Made by a program: the position numbers and the translations under genes. Below are positions 1 to 9,761 of a stretch of 64,000 nucleotides of DNA, piece by piece. The notes under the pieces were generated by a model. It saw nothing but the letters and a program-made list of their open reading frames with translations. It was not told the DNA's origin and did not search any database. The first letter of the stretch is position 1. Each line of letters starts with the position of its first letter. Source of the stretch: Aspidapion aeneum (lineage: Eukaryota > Arthropoda > Insecta > Coleoptera > Brentidae). The stretch covers positions 54,345,783-54,409,782 of the forward strand of contig OY755044.1 of the NCBI GenBank assembly GCA_963576565.1, in the 5' to 3' direction.

Positions 1-258
1 ACCACTACCTGAACATCGCCATTAGTTGCGTTTCGCTGCGATTTGATACGAGTCGGTAGCAAAGACGCTTTTTGTAATTTTGGTTAAAATATTTGCATTT
101 TGCAGAAACAAACATGGCAAATTTAAAGCACAATTATTAATATTGATAGTGAATACATATTTGGATCGGAATATTATTCCAGTTGTGTGGGAAAGATGGT
201 ATAGTTAAAGAACAACAAATGTGTGTGCAGTGATCTAAATGAAGCACCACAAAACCAG
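1..258 (+). other. Possible host 5' exon ending at a splice donor (weak)
   Basis: Mixed-composition sequence without a long reading frame. It ends at 258 in CAG followed by GTAAGAAAAAG, a textbook splice donor. An ATG at 239 opens a short frame that runs into the donor. This could be a non-coding or barely coding first exon of a host gene whose body lies outside the window. A donor-like match alone is weak, and nothing else here identifies a gene. Confidence 0.2.
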
Positions 259-371
259 GTAAGAAAAAGTAAACAAAAGAAAAAAAATGGTTTTGTATGA
301 AATATCGCATACCTATAGGTAATCAGACAGGGAATGCGACAATTCACAGCGGACGATTAGCCGCCGGACCT

Positions 372-574
372 TAAGCCGCGTATTCATTTGAGGCAGAATT
401 ATATAATAATAATAAATTTGTTACATAGGCGAGGTTTAGCAAATTGCTACTTCGCAAGCCTCGCAGCGGGACCAAACGAATGCTTCGTTTGCATTCATGC
501 TAAAGTGAATACGCGCCTTGAAATTGTTTGCCTTGTATTCACTGGAGCATGAATTGTTTGGCCTCGTAGCGAGG
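372..574. repeat. MITE-like palindromic segment
   Basis: GCGTATTCA near 378 is mirrored by TGAATACGC near 505, giving imperfect terminal inverted repeats about 130 bp apart. Inside is a perfect hairpin, CAAACGAA / TTCGTTTG with loop TGC (473-491). Just outside is GCCTCG-TAG-CGAGGC (about 561-575). The shape suggests a small non-autonomous DNA element. No target-site duplication was established, so the borders are approximate. Confidence 0.4.
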
Positions 575-575
575 C

Positions 576-1027
576 ACTTACTACAAAATTATTGTTTACA
601 TAGAATTTTAAATTTTATCTTCAGAAGCTACAAGCCGAATTGCCTTTACTGAGTCGATTTCACGAAAACCTTAACGGACTGCTGCTGCCCTGCGTTTCCA
701 AAATAGAAGAATTTTATTTACATTATTTATGTTACCTTATCTTTAGAGATATTTGAAATAAATATATTTTGTCATTGTTAAAAAAACATTTATTTTTCAA
801 TGTTAGAAATACATTTCTTTTTCACTGTTCAAAATCAATATTTTTTTAACGTTCGAAAAACACTTTAAAAAACGTTATAAAAACATAAGATTATTTTTCT
901 AACGTCAGAAAACGGGTTATTAAGCTTCTTTTTCACTATGAATATGACGTTAGAACTATTTGTGAACGTTATGTTTTTGACTTATACATTATTTTGACGT
1001 TTTTAAAATGTTTTTGTGTTTAGTGGG
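576..1027. other. AT-rich spacer, no gene seen
   Basis: From about 770 to 1020 the words AACGTT, GTTAGAAA and TTTTTCACT recur irregularly, like a much decayed short tandem repeat. I see no coding or RNA gene signal. Confidence 0.4.
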
Positions 1028-1190
1028 ATGTCGGTTCCGTTCGGTTCGGTCCGGTCCGGTTCGGTTCTGTTCTGTTCCGTTCGGTTCGGTTTAGTTTGGT
1101 GTGGGTTGGTTTAGGTAGAGCTTGGTTGGGGTTACTTAGGTTGTACTAGGTTTGGTTAATTATATTTTTTTAGGTGTGATCAAAACAAAT
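1028..1190. repeat. GGTTC-type microsatellite grading into GGTTTAGG-like words
   Basis: The block starts as GGTTC/CGGTT pentamers (about 1030-1095) and drifts into GGTTTAG, GGTTGG and TTAGGTTG words up to about 1185. The same GGTTC word is found at 27329-27350 inside a BEL integrase and at 52922-52945 beside the TTAGG-like array. Confidence 0.75.
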
Positions 1191-1779
1191 TTAATAATCT
1201 TTGTTTCCTTATTTTGTTTATTTTTGCGGAAACGTGGCCACATTGCAAAATATAGGTAATCCATTTTATATTTGCAATATTGTTTTGATAAGGTTGAAAA
1301 AAAAAGAGTCAAAATTGAAAGAAAATTGAGGTTGGAATGCGGTTTTTTTACGTGTTTTTTAAGGTATTACTTATTTATTTTCTCAAAAAATACTGGATAA
1401 TCCGCAATTTTTTTTTTGGAAAAACATTATTTAGAAGGTCTATTTTAAGGCAGTTTTTATTTTTTCCAAAAAATCGTGTGTCCGAATAGTGCACCGGCCC
1501 CATTAATTTAAGTTAATTTAGTCTAATGTAATTTTTGACACTGAACTGACCTTTAAGATTATAATGAATGTTTCTTAAATACTTAACACTTAAGGTACAG
1601 GTCTGACTTAGAAAATATTTAAGTAGATGCTTACAAAATGACATTTCATGATACCTATAATATTATTTCTAGTACAGTCTTACGTAAAATTTAGTGAGAT
1701 CATTGAGATTAATTTATACATTTCTTTGGTTGATTAGGTAATTTTCTCGGTAATTTTTGGTAAAGATTTTGATACTTTT
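1191..1779. other. AT-rich spacer, no gene seen
   Basis: Long A and T runs; no open reading frame of note, no repeat structure I can define and no RNA gene. Confidence 0.4.
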
Positions 1780-3790
1780 TAAATTTTTATATTATCAGGG
1801 AAATGATTATATAACCCCAAAAACCTGTTTTTTTTTTCAGTTTTATGCAATTTTTTTCGAAAACTAACCTTTTTATCAAAAATTGCAAAGAACAGTTTTT
1901 TGTGGAGAATAAAATTCCCTTTCCAACGATGTATTGGCCAATAAGGTTAGGAGTAGCTCTTCAGTGGCGTACGTAAATTGGGATTATTTAGATAAAACAT
2001 GTTTATTATAGGTTTTTCAAAATTTTCTCAAAAACTACACTTTTTAGGAAAAAATATGTAGTACACTTTATTGTAGAACATAACATTTTCTTTTAAAAAC
2101 TATATTAAAATGTCGGGTTGTTGCCATATTTAAGGCTTCAGGGGCGTACTAATATAAACTTATTTTCAAAAATAACTGAAATAATCAGTTTCTCTTGCAT
2201 ATTTAAATATCTTTTCTAAGATTTTCAGAAAAAAATGTGCCTTTATTCTTTATTGAGGATAAGACAATTTCTTTTTAAATAAATACTTCAAAAAGGTTCG
2301 TAATTTATACCTACTAAAATAAAATGTTTCCAAATTAAAATAAACTGTTTTTTGATTAGATTAGATATTTTGATTTATCTAAATAAGTTCTTTAAAGCAA
2401 AAAAACACCGGTGGTTATAAGGGGAGGAGGCATAGGGGCCATGGCCCCCCCCTAAGCAATATTTTTGTGCAGAAAGTAACAGTAGTAACTTTGACACAGG
2501 TGTTATTTTTTTAAGCATATGGAACTAAAAATAAAGTGGTGAATCTTATGCAACGGTTTGGGGGGGGGGGGCATAATCATAATTAGGTGCTCATAAATAT
2601 ATAAATTTTTGCAATTTACGGACGCCCCTGGAGAGTTTTCTATACTATGGGTCACATTTTGTGACACACTGTTTAAAAGGACATTTTACTATCGGGCCCG
2701 CCGCCGAAGCCATAAAAGGTCGAAAGTACAAAAGGTCGAAAAAAAATCGACAAAACAAAATTCTAAAAATACAAATTTACCGTATCAAGTCGAATTGACC
2801 TGTCCAGTCGATGTGGACCCGCGGCCGTACTTTCGATCTTTTGTACTTTTGAACTTTCGACCTTTTGTTTTTTGATCTTTTGTACTTTCGACCTTTTGTA
2901 CTTTCGACCTTTTGTATTTTCGACCTTTTCTACTTTCGGCCTTATTTTTTCGACCTTTTGTACTTTCGACCTTTTATCCGCCGCTCTTTATTATCTACCG
3001 AAAAGCTAATAAGACACAAAATTGATTAGTTTGGATTGATCTTAAATAATTTCTTTAAATTAAGAACACCACTGGAGCGGTAAATATAAAATAACTTCCA
3101 CTTTGTTATACATCGTTTGAAAGGAAATTTTATTGGCTATGACGAAGTATAGAACACATTTTTTGATAAAGAGCTTGGTTTTTAAGAAAATTAAATAAAA
3201 CGTATGAAAAACATGTTTTTTTTTAATGATTTGTTGAAATCACCCCCATTGACGGACGTCGCTGGAGAGTTTTCTATAAGTCAAACCCCACCGAGTTTTA
3301 CATTTTTAAAAAGGGAATTTCCCTGTCTACAAAAAAGTGTAGAACAAGTTTTTTCATGTTAAGCTTAGTTTTTGACAAAATTAGATAAAACGTGTAACAA
3401 AAATGGTTTATTTTCTGTTTTTTCAAAATTAATTTAATTTACGGGATGCCCCTGAAGTTTTATTTATAAAACCGATTTAATCATGTTATACGTCATTTTG
3501 AAGGAAATTTTATTGAGTATACCAAAATGTAATACATGGTTTTCTGTAGGTATTAGTTTTTAAAAAAATTAAATAAATCTTGGAAAAAACAGGTATTTTT
3601 TAAACTTTTTTTAATTACTTCAATTAACGGACGCCGCTGGAGAGCTTGTTATTAGTCTAACTTTATTAAGTTATACCATGTTGCAAAGGGAATTTTATTG
3701 TCTACAATAAAGTATATTATATATTTTTCTCTTAGAAGCTTAGTTTTTAAGAAAATTTGAAAAAACCTCAAACTTTCAGATTTTGGGGGG
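1780..3790. repeat. Degenerate satellite array, about 188-bp monomer
   Basis: A box reading roughly ACGGACGCCNCTGGAGAG, or the older form TTCAGTGGCGTACG, recurs near 1963, 2146, 2614, 3066, 3245, 3437 and 3625; the cleanest spacings are 183-192 bp. Between boxes the monomers share an AT-rich body with AGATAAAACGTG-like and TTTTTCAAAATT words. Monomers are strongly diverged. The array is interrupted at 2712-2976 by a foldback element, and G-runs occur near 2440 and 2560. Confidence 0.65.
2712..2976. mobile_element. Foldback element with 33-bp perfect TIRs made of a 16-bp word
   Basis: Positions 2712-2744 and 2944-2976 are perfect 33-bp inverted repeats. Each arm is built from the word AAAGGTCGAAAGTACA, and the right half holds further imperfect copies (about 2830-2960). 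No reading frame for a transposase is visible, so the element would be non-autonomous. It lies inside the 188-bp satellite array. A CCGCCG-rich stretch flanks both ends and may belong to the element, so the true ends could be 10-15 bp further out. Confidence 0.7.
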
Positions 3791-4400
3791 TCTGGGGGGT
3801 TTTTGAAGGTTTTTGCAGTCATTAAAAAAAAATAATATGTTATTATTTTTTAATTATACAAATATATATTTTGAATGTACACCTGTGACAATTTGGGCTT
3901 TCCAGCGGCAATTTAAAATTCCGCCGCCATTTTGGCCGCCATTTTGAATATCTTAGCCCCTGTCAATATTTCGAGTTGGCAACAGGGATATTCAGATTCA
4001 GCGGGGTCAAAATAGAGGGAATTGCCCATTTGCCAAAAAGTAATATAAAATGCTTCTAGAAAGTGGATTTTCCCGAATCTTGCCTGAACTAACACTGTTT
4101 CAATGCTAATGCAAAACCCTTTCCAAAGAGATATCACAAAGGGGGGGTCCCGAGGGGTGATCAGCTCCCACAGTAGGTGAACAAATTTTTCTATAGGACC
4201 CAACAGGACTATACAGGACTTCCACAGGAGTCTACAGGACTTCTAAGGACTATACAGGACTTCGACACAGCGGCGTAGCGTGGGGGGGAGCGCGGGGGGT
4301 TCGTCGTCCCCCCCTCCTCCCGAGGATACTGGTGCCCTAAGCAAGTAGTAGAGCTAGCAAAGGCAAATCAGCTGTCTAAGAAAAACGAGAGTTAAAACCT
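3791..4400. other. Spacer with ACAGGACT repeats and G/C runs
   Basis: No gene. Two GGCCGCCATTTT-like boxes lie near 3926-3945. Between 4203 and 4265 the word ACAGGACT occurs several times at roughly 11- or 22-bp steps. At 4266-4320 a CAGCGGCGTAGCG start is followed by G7, G6 and C7 runs; this resembles the CAGNGGCGNA ends of decayed hAT elements. The LINE 3' end lies at or just right of this stretch. Confidence 0.4.
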
Positions 4401-4410
4401 TAATGAGCTT

Positions 4411-5140
4411 TTAAAGGTAATTGCTGAATTCCATTAAAAAATCTATATCTGTTATTTGGTATTGTAAAGACTCATCTATAGAATAAAAACATTTTTCTTG
4501 AAGAAATTGTTTTATTTTATGCTTGAATGGTCTTAGTGACAATGTTCTCACTCTTTGCGGAAGTTTATTAAAAAAAGATGGTGCATAATGACGAGTTGCA
4601 TTCCAGGAGATCTTAAGGAGTAAGAAGTCAATCCTGATATCCTCCCTATTTCTTGTGTAGTAATTGTGAGTCTCTTGTACCATGGTATATTTATTTGAGT
4701 TTTGATGGAAGTAGACAAGAGACTCTAAAACATACTGAGAGAGGAGAGTAAGGATCCTCAACTCCTTAAAAGATTTTGTATTGTATTCGAAAGTGGTGGC
4801 AGGCCCTACGGGACCTCCATGCACTGCGACCACATATGGATCTATTGTGCCCACATACCTACATACTGAGTTTGTCCACCCAGCACATAAAAAAACTTTG
4901 CAGATTACAACAATAAATGATTTAGGCTTAACACTTTGGCTCAAAGATATACCACTAAAGCATTATTAGCCACTCCTTAAAAGATGGTTTGGTCCAACGA
5001 TCCTTAAAAGATGGTTTGACATCATCTATGTATCTGAGGCCAGCTATTATTCGTATCGCACTTCTTTGCAAACCAAAAATGCGTACTGCATGAGTCGAGT
5101 GTCCCCAGGCGAGTCCATATACACATACTGAATGGAACAA
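4411..5140 (-). pseudogene. LINE RT thumb and C-terminal region, broken
   Basis: The minus strand encodes a segment with GLQRSAIRIIAGLRY and YGLAWGHS (5140-4985) and, after a 200-bp insertion, ILTLLSQYVLESL, YYTRNREDIRIDF and FFNKLPQRVR (4770-4411). These words are typical of the C-terminal third of jockey/CR1-like reverse transcriptases. A 17-bp stretch, CCTTAAAAGATGGTTTG, is present twice in direct orientation (4976 and 5001), one of several small lesions. Confidence 0.8.
4771..4984. mobile_element. Small insertion in the LINE with a 14-bp direct repeat at its ends
   Basis: ACTCCTTAAAAGAT occurs at about 4758-4771 and again at about 4972-4985. Between them is about 200 bp that does not fit the RT reading frame; removing it rejoins a jockey-like RT C-terminus. 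The left end carries TTTGTATTGTATTC, a pentanucleotide-type tail like the one at 35526. This fits a short retroposed element with a 14-bp target-site duplication. I do not recognise its family. Confidence 0.5.
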
Positions 5141-5199
5141 TCCATGGTATGCAACAAGTGAGGTACTTTGATCAACAATCTTTAAAATGTTCCGAAGGA

Positions 5200-5845
5200 C
5201 ATATGTATGTGGCTGAACCTAGTTTTTTTGAAAAGGGTGTTGACATGTTGTTCAAAGGTGAGTTTTGTATCAAGGGTTATTCCTAAAAGATTGACATTAC
5301 TGACTTCACATGTGTTATTTTTTTTTATGAAAAGTGTTTATTTTCAGTTTTGTCTGGATTAACACTCAGGCGATTTGATATGAACCAATCAGTGGCACTC
5401 TCTGTATGTTTCTGGATCTCCTCTACCGCAGTTTCCTGTGTTTTACATTTCACTGAAAGGCCATTATCATCAGCATAGACAACAACCTTACAATCAGGCA
5501 ATGCAGCTGCAGTCATTGATATAGATCATAAAGAGGAGAGGATCAAGGACCGAACCCTGAGGCACACCATGTCTCATGACTCTCTTCTCTGACCTCTTAC
5601 GCTTAATCTCAGTAACCTGCCGTCGGTCGTCAGATACCCAAGCAACAAAAGTAGGCTTTTAGGTTCCAAACCATAGTAGGACAGCTTTTCTATGAGTATA
5701 TTATACACAGTCGAACGCCTTGGAGAGGTCACAGAAAGTTGAAGCTACAATCCGGCCCTCTTCAAAGCCCTCGACTATCAAGTCACATAGATCTAGTATA
5801 GTTCCGGTTTTCGACTTGTTCTTTCTAAAGCCAAACTTTTCCTCA
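5200..5845 (-). pseudogene. LINE RT palm (motifs A, B, C), broken
   Basis: On the minus strand a FGFRKNKSKT segment (about 5845) is followed by CDLSKAFDC (motif A, near 5738-5709), GVPQGSVLDPLLF (motif B, near 5570) and YADD (motif C, 5477-5466). These are the catalytic motifs of a LINE reverse transcriptase in the right order. Stops and shifts lie between them, so no enzyme is made. The RT part between the NYRP-type motif at 6540 and FGFRK is missing and replaced by the insertion at 5846-6535. Confidence 0.85.
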
Positions 5846-6535
5846 AGTCAATTTAATTCAATTCAATTCAGTAAGCTTTATTGTCTAAAAAATCTTAATT
5901 TCTATTGACAAAGCAATTTTTATTTATACATACACTAAATAGTCGTTAATTTCAATGGAATATTATTATTTTAAACACACTATTATTGGCGCTGTTTCAC
6001 ATGTTTTCTTTTTTTTGCAATATTGAGAGCCAATTGGAGTTCTTAAACACGTTTGTCACCAAAAACATAACAATCTTCATTTAAACTAAAAATATTCAAA
6101 ATGTTAAAGTTTATAATTTAGTTCGAAAATATAAATATTTTGTATGCTAAATAAAATTTAGTACTACTATCACTTCTAACTGCACAATTATAAATAATAA
6201 TAATAATTCAGATAGTCTTTAAAATTGCCCATATCAACCTCTGAACCAAATTAATATAATTCAATCCTAATACTACTACACCCATTCTTACCTTAAGTCA
6301 TTAATTCATTAACTTTAAATCTAAGAAGACAATGATTACAAAGAATAAAATTGTCACAAAACCACAATAAATAAATAGATAACACAAGTAATAAAAATCT
6401 TAAATACAAAAATTTTAAAATTAAGTAAATGTTTGAAAATTTAAAAGTGTAGAGCTATAATAAGGTTATTTACCTCAAAGTGTTCATAAAGTTGATTTTT
6501 GAGGATAACCTCAAATAATTAAAAAAAAAAATGAC
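5846..6535 (-). repeat. AT-rich insertion with (AATTG)n tail inside the LINE
   Basis: About 690 bp of AT-rich, non-coding sequence splits the RT. Read on the minus strand it ends in GACAATAAAGCTTACTG followed by AATTGAATTGAATTAAATT, a short pentanucleotide tail of the kind left by some 5'-truncated non-LTR elements. About 100 bp of RT coding sequence is missing at the junction, so the insertion came with a deletion. The family was not identified. A similar but differently worded tail is at 35526-35560. Confidence 0.5.
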
Positions 6536-6539
6536 CTAT

Positions 6540-6785
6540 AGTTTGATAGGTCAGTCTTTTCCCTCCCCTTTTTTAAAAATAGGGACTGTTTTACTTATCT
6601 TAAACACTTTAGGGTAAATGTGATAGTTAATGTACCTATTAAAAATAGTTGTAAGGGGAAAAACGATTTTGGAGTCTAAGGCCTGCAATAAAATTATATT
6701 TAAGCCATAAAAGTCTTAAGTGTGCTTCTTCTTCAGGCTCTCTAATATCAAAGTGAACTCAAATCTGGTTTTTTCAGATTGCTAT
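6540..6785 (-). pseudogene. LINE RT N-terminal segment
   Basis: The minus strand encodes words such as SLKKKHT, DFYGLN, VFKISKTVPIFKKGEG and LSNYR, which match the region before and including the NYRP motif of jockey/CR1-type RTs. It ends at 6785, exactly at the Gypsy insertion, and the same reading continues to the right of the Gypsy element at 20142. One stop (after KKKHT) and frameshifts are visible. Confidence 0.75.
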
Positions 6786-7139
6786 TGTTACGGGTTCACA
6801 AGGACAAATTAAAAACTCGCAATTGTTGAAAACGATACGTCAATTACTCCAACTTACTAATAATTCACCACTAATATCTCACGACCACTACAGTATGTTA
6901 TCTGTGACTGACTGACTGATGCACGACGTCCGGCCTTATATATGAGGATCGTCCATCTCTCTCGAACTTTCCGGCAGCCTTCGACGTCCGGAAAGTTCTC
7001 GTATTATTTGGACCGCAAGTCACAGATAACGCAACTAAATCCTAGACTAAGAATACAACCTTAAGATAAATCAACCTAATACTACACTAAACCTAAATAA
7101 ATTCCAATTATAAAATTTAAATAACTTAAATTTGTAACA
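6786..7139 (-). repeat. Gypsy 3' LTR, 354 bp
   Basis: Begins TGTTACGGG and ends TTGTAACA on the plus strand. It is the 5' LTR sequence minus an internal 30-bp block, with one other difference (T/A near 7045). It contains TATATAAG on the minus strand (6942-6935) and, upstream of that in element sense, an 11-bp inverted repeat GAACTTTCCGG / CCGGAAAGTTC (6964-6998). Confidence 0.95.
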
Positions 7140-7156
7140 CTATCCTCCTCTTCAGG
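7140..7156 (-). other. Gypsy polypurine tract
   Basis: In element sense the bases just before the 3' LTR read CCTGAAGAGGAGGATAG, a purine-rich plus-strand primer site directly abutting the LTR. It overlaps the last codons of pol. Confidence 0.8.
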
Positions 7157-7724
7157 TTTGATCGTCCCGATCAACATTTCCCAGGTAAGGTTTTAGTCTG
7201 TCTAGATGAACAACTTTCATCTTGGACTTCGGGCTTCTCTGGATTCGGTAGACTACATCATTAATTCTCTTAACAACTTTATAAGGCCCTTCCCATGGTG
7301 GTGTCAACTTAGGTGATCTTCCTTTCCTGCGTTGAGGATTGTATAGCCAGACTTGATCATTCTCTTTGAACCCTGAAGAGTTTGCTTTCAGGTCATATCT
7401 CGCTTTCATGCGGTCACTGGCTATTTCTATTCGCTCTCTAACCACTTCATGGATATCGTGCAGCTTTTGCCTTAAACGTTCGACATAGTCATTAACCTCT
7501 AAGTGTTCTTCTTCAGGTGAACCAAACATGATATCACATGGTAAACGCAGTTCTCTACCAAACAGGATACTAGATGGAGTAGCTCCTGTCGTATTGTGAA
7601 TGGCGGTTCTATAGGCCATCAAAAACAATGGAATATATTGGTCCCAATCTGTTTGGTGCTCATCAACAACTTTGCACAGATGTTCTTCTATTGTTTTATT
7701 AAATCTTTCAACCATGCATGCCAT
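7152..7724 (-). pseudogene. Gypsy integrase C-terminal half
   Basis: 190 codons running to the end of pol. The reading opens at the catalytic glutamate region (VERFNKT, residues about 5-11), continues through the end of the rve core (SSILFGRELRLP) and a basic linker, and ends with a GPY/F-type module (DQVWLYNP, PPWEGPYKVVKRIND, VVHLDRLKPY). It is separated from the upstream integrase half by an inserted CATG (about 7717-7731: GGCATGCATGGTT) that shifts the frame between the second catalytic Asp and the Glu. The product is therefore a truncated integrase. GPY/F marks a Gypsy-type integrase. Confidence 0.9.
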
Positions 7725-8829
7725 CTGACTGCGGGTGTAAAGCCGTAGTCCGTGTTTTATGTATCCCTAAAAGGTCACAGAGATTCTGGAAGAGCTTCGA
7801 TTCAAAGTTTCTTCCTTGATCTGAATGTAGTTCCAAAGGAATGCCAAATCGGCTGAAAACATCATTTACCAGAACTTCCGCAACTGTAGTGGCCTCTTGG
7901 TTAGGCAAAGCAAAAACTTCTGGCCATTTGCTAAAGTAATCCATGACAACAAGGATGTATTTGTTGCCCTTTTTAGTTTCTGGAAATGGTCCGGCCACAT
8001 CAATAGCAATGCGTTCGAATGGTAGACCTACGTTATATTGTTTCATTTGACCTCTGGACCTTGTTTTGGGACCTTGGCTGGCTGCACAAGTCGAACATCG
8101 GCGGCACCAGTTTTTCACATCTTGAAAGTAATTGACCCAATAAAATCGGTTTCGAATTTTGTCCATGGTTTTATTTATGCCTAGGTGCGCGCCTGATTTT
8201 CCACCATGGCATTCGGCCATTATATTGTCTACCATGCTCCTAGGAACCACTACTTGATTAACCACAGTAAGGCCATCGGCACTTTCCCAGGCATGTTTAA
8301 GGATGTTTTCCTCTACAATCAGTGAATCCCATTGTGCCCACAGTGATTTGAATATCACCCCTTGGTTTGCGATATCTTGCCATGATGGTCGTGGCTTGTT
8401 CTCTTCTTTCAATCGCAAGATAGGTCCTACATCTTTGTCGTTAAGTTGTGTGGTTCTAATCGAAGCCGACATCCATTCTTCATCTGGTTCTAACTTTATC
8501 TGGCGCACGTAGGTAATTCCTTCTTTCTGGTCAATTTTCCTGCAATGTTTACAATCCTCAGGGCAAGGTCTTCTGGACAATGCATCTGCATTATTATGCA
8601 CCCTTCCCGCTCGGTGCTTAATTTGATAATGGTATTGTTGTAGCTTTTCTATCCATCTCGCGACTTGCCCCTCAGGTTGTTTCATTTTCATGAGCCACTG
8701 TAACGCAGCATGATCCGTTCTAATCAGAAACTCTTGTCCGTAGAGATATTTGTGAAAGTGATCTACGGATTTAACTATGGCTAGGAGCTCCTTTCTAGTA
8801 ACACAATAATTTTTCTCTGGTTTGGATAG
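7708..8829 (-). pseudogene. Gypsy RNase H end and integrase N-terminal half
   Basis: In element sense the reading resumes right after the BEL insertion with the RNase H C-terminal words TRKELLAIV, FLIRTDHAAL and HRAGRVHNNADALSR (8810-8560). It then covers an integrase HHCC finger (HLGINKTMDKIRNRFYW, CRRCSTCAAS; about 8195-8080) and the rve core with the first Asp in IDVAGPF (about 8010) and the second in HSDQGRNF (about 7815). It stops after HPQSDGMHG because of the CATG duplication. About 100 bp of this frame lies upstream of the first ATG at 8691, because the frame was continuous with RT before BEL inserted. Confidence 0.9.
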
Positions 8830-9336
8830 TGTTCGGATTTCATCCTCAATTTATTAGCTAAATAAGTTAGAATTTTTTTGTTTATTTTATTTCGTTTTAT
8901 TATTTAAATTATAACTATAAAATTACGCCTAATAATATAAGAAACCTTTATTTCCCGCGCCGCGACTTTTATTTAAATTTCTCGTGTATCCAATGAAAGG
9001 ACTAGAGCGAGCACAGGAAGAGCCCTCTGGTGGCGAAAAAATGCAACGTAAAAACGGCGCAAGAAAGTGCGCATGAAACTGGGACTTGAGAAAAGAATGT
9101 CAAGCTAACCGCGCGCGGAGTGAAAATAAAACTTCAACATTCTAAGAAAAACTCCGTCTAAAAAGTGCCAAAACGTTCTCTAAACCCAACCCGCAGTTTG
9201 TTCGACTCAGCATATGGACATTACAAGACTGGTAAGTGTGAGCTCTGTCCTCGCTATTTTTTTTTCTATAATTAAAACGTTACGCAAATCTAAAATTGAT
9301 ACTTATCAGTTGGTAGTGGACCTATATGCTAGTTCA
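8830..9336 (+). repeat. BEL-1 5' LTR, 507 bp
   Basis: TG...CA borders (TGTTCGG...GCTAGTTCA). I see no difference from the first 507 bp of the 3' LTR when read side by side. A possible donor-like CTG|GTAAGTGTG lies near 9230, which could serve a spliced leader of the element. Confidence 0.95.
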
Positions 9337-9339
9337 TAT

Positions 9340-9357
9340 TGGTCCTTCGCAGCCATA
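9340..9357 (+). other. BEL-1 primer binding site
   Basis: Three bases (TAT) after the 5' LTR comes TGGTCCTTCGCAGCC, the form expected for pairing with a tRNA 3' end (CCA plus acceptor stem GGCTGCGAAGGA). The other BEL element has a near match, TGCTCCTTCGACCG, in the same place. The tRNA was not identified. Confidence 0.7.
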
Positions 9358-9761
9358 GATGCTCAAAATTTCTTTTAAAAAAATAAAGGTTTCTGCTAAT
9401 TAAAAGCATTTCTTTTACCCTAATTAAAATTATAGTACTATCTTTGTCCCACACATTGCTATAAATTTTTATTTAATTTTTATATTTTCGTCCAAATAAA
9501 TTCAAGGCCGCGCTCGACGCCGGACAAAAACCATTTTTTGTGGGGAATTCCGAGTTGCAATTTTTTGTGGTATATTCCTATTTCTTAAGGTGTTTCCCAA
9601 GGAATTTGTAAACAAACAATCTAAGCTGGGGATTCCGTTTTTGTTTTGATATTTATAAACACTTTTTTATAGGGTGTTTCCCGAACGCTTTTATATACGT
9701 TTGTATTGGGTGTTTTAAAAATTAAAAGTCGCTTTTCTAGTTACCTATTTAAGCCGTTAAA
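9358..9761 (+). other. BEL-1 untranslated leader
   Basis: About 400 bp between PBS and polyprotein start, without a competing long reading frame. It repeats a TTTTTTGTGG / GGTGTTTCCC word pair (about 9530-9600 and 9670-9690). The polyprotein start at 9762 (AAAATGGCTAAC) has a good context with A at -3. Confidence 0.6.
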
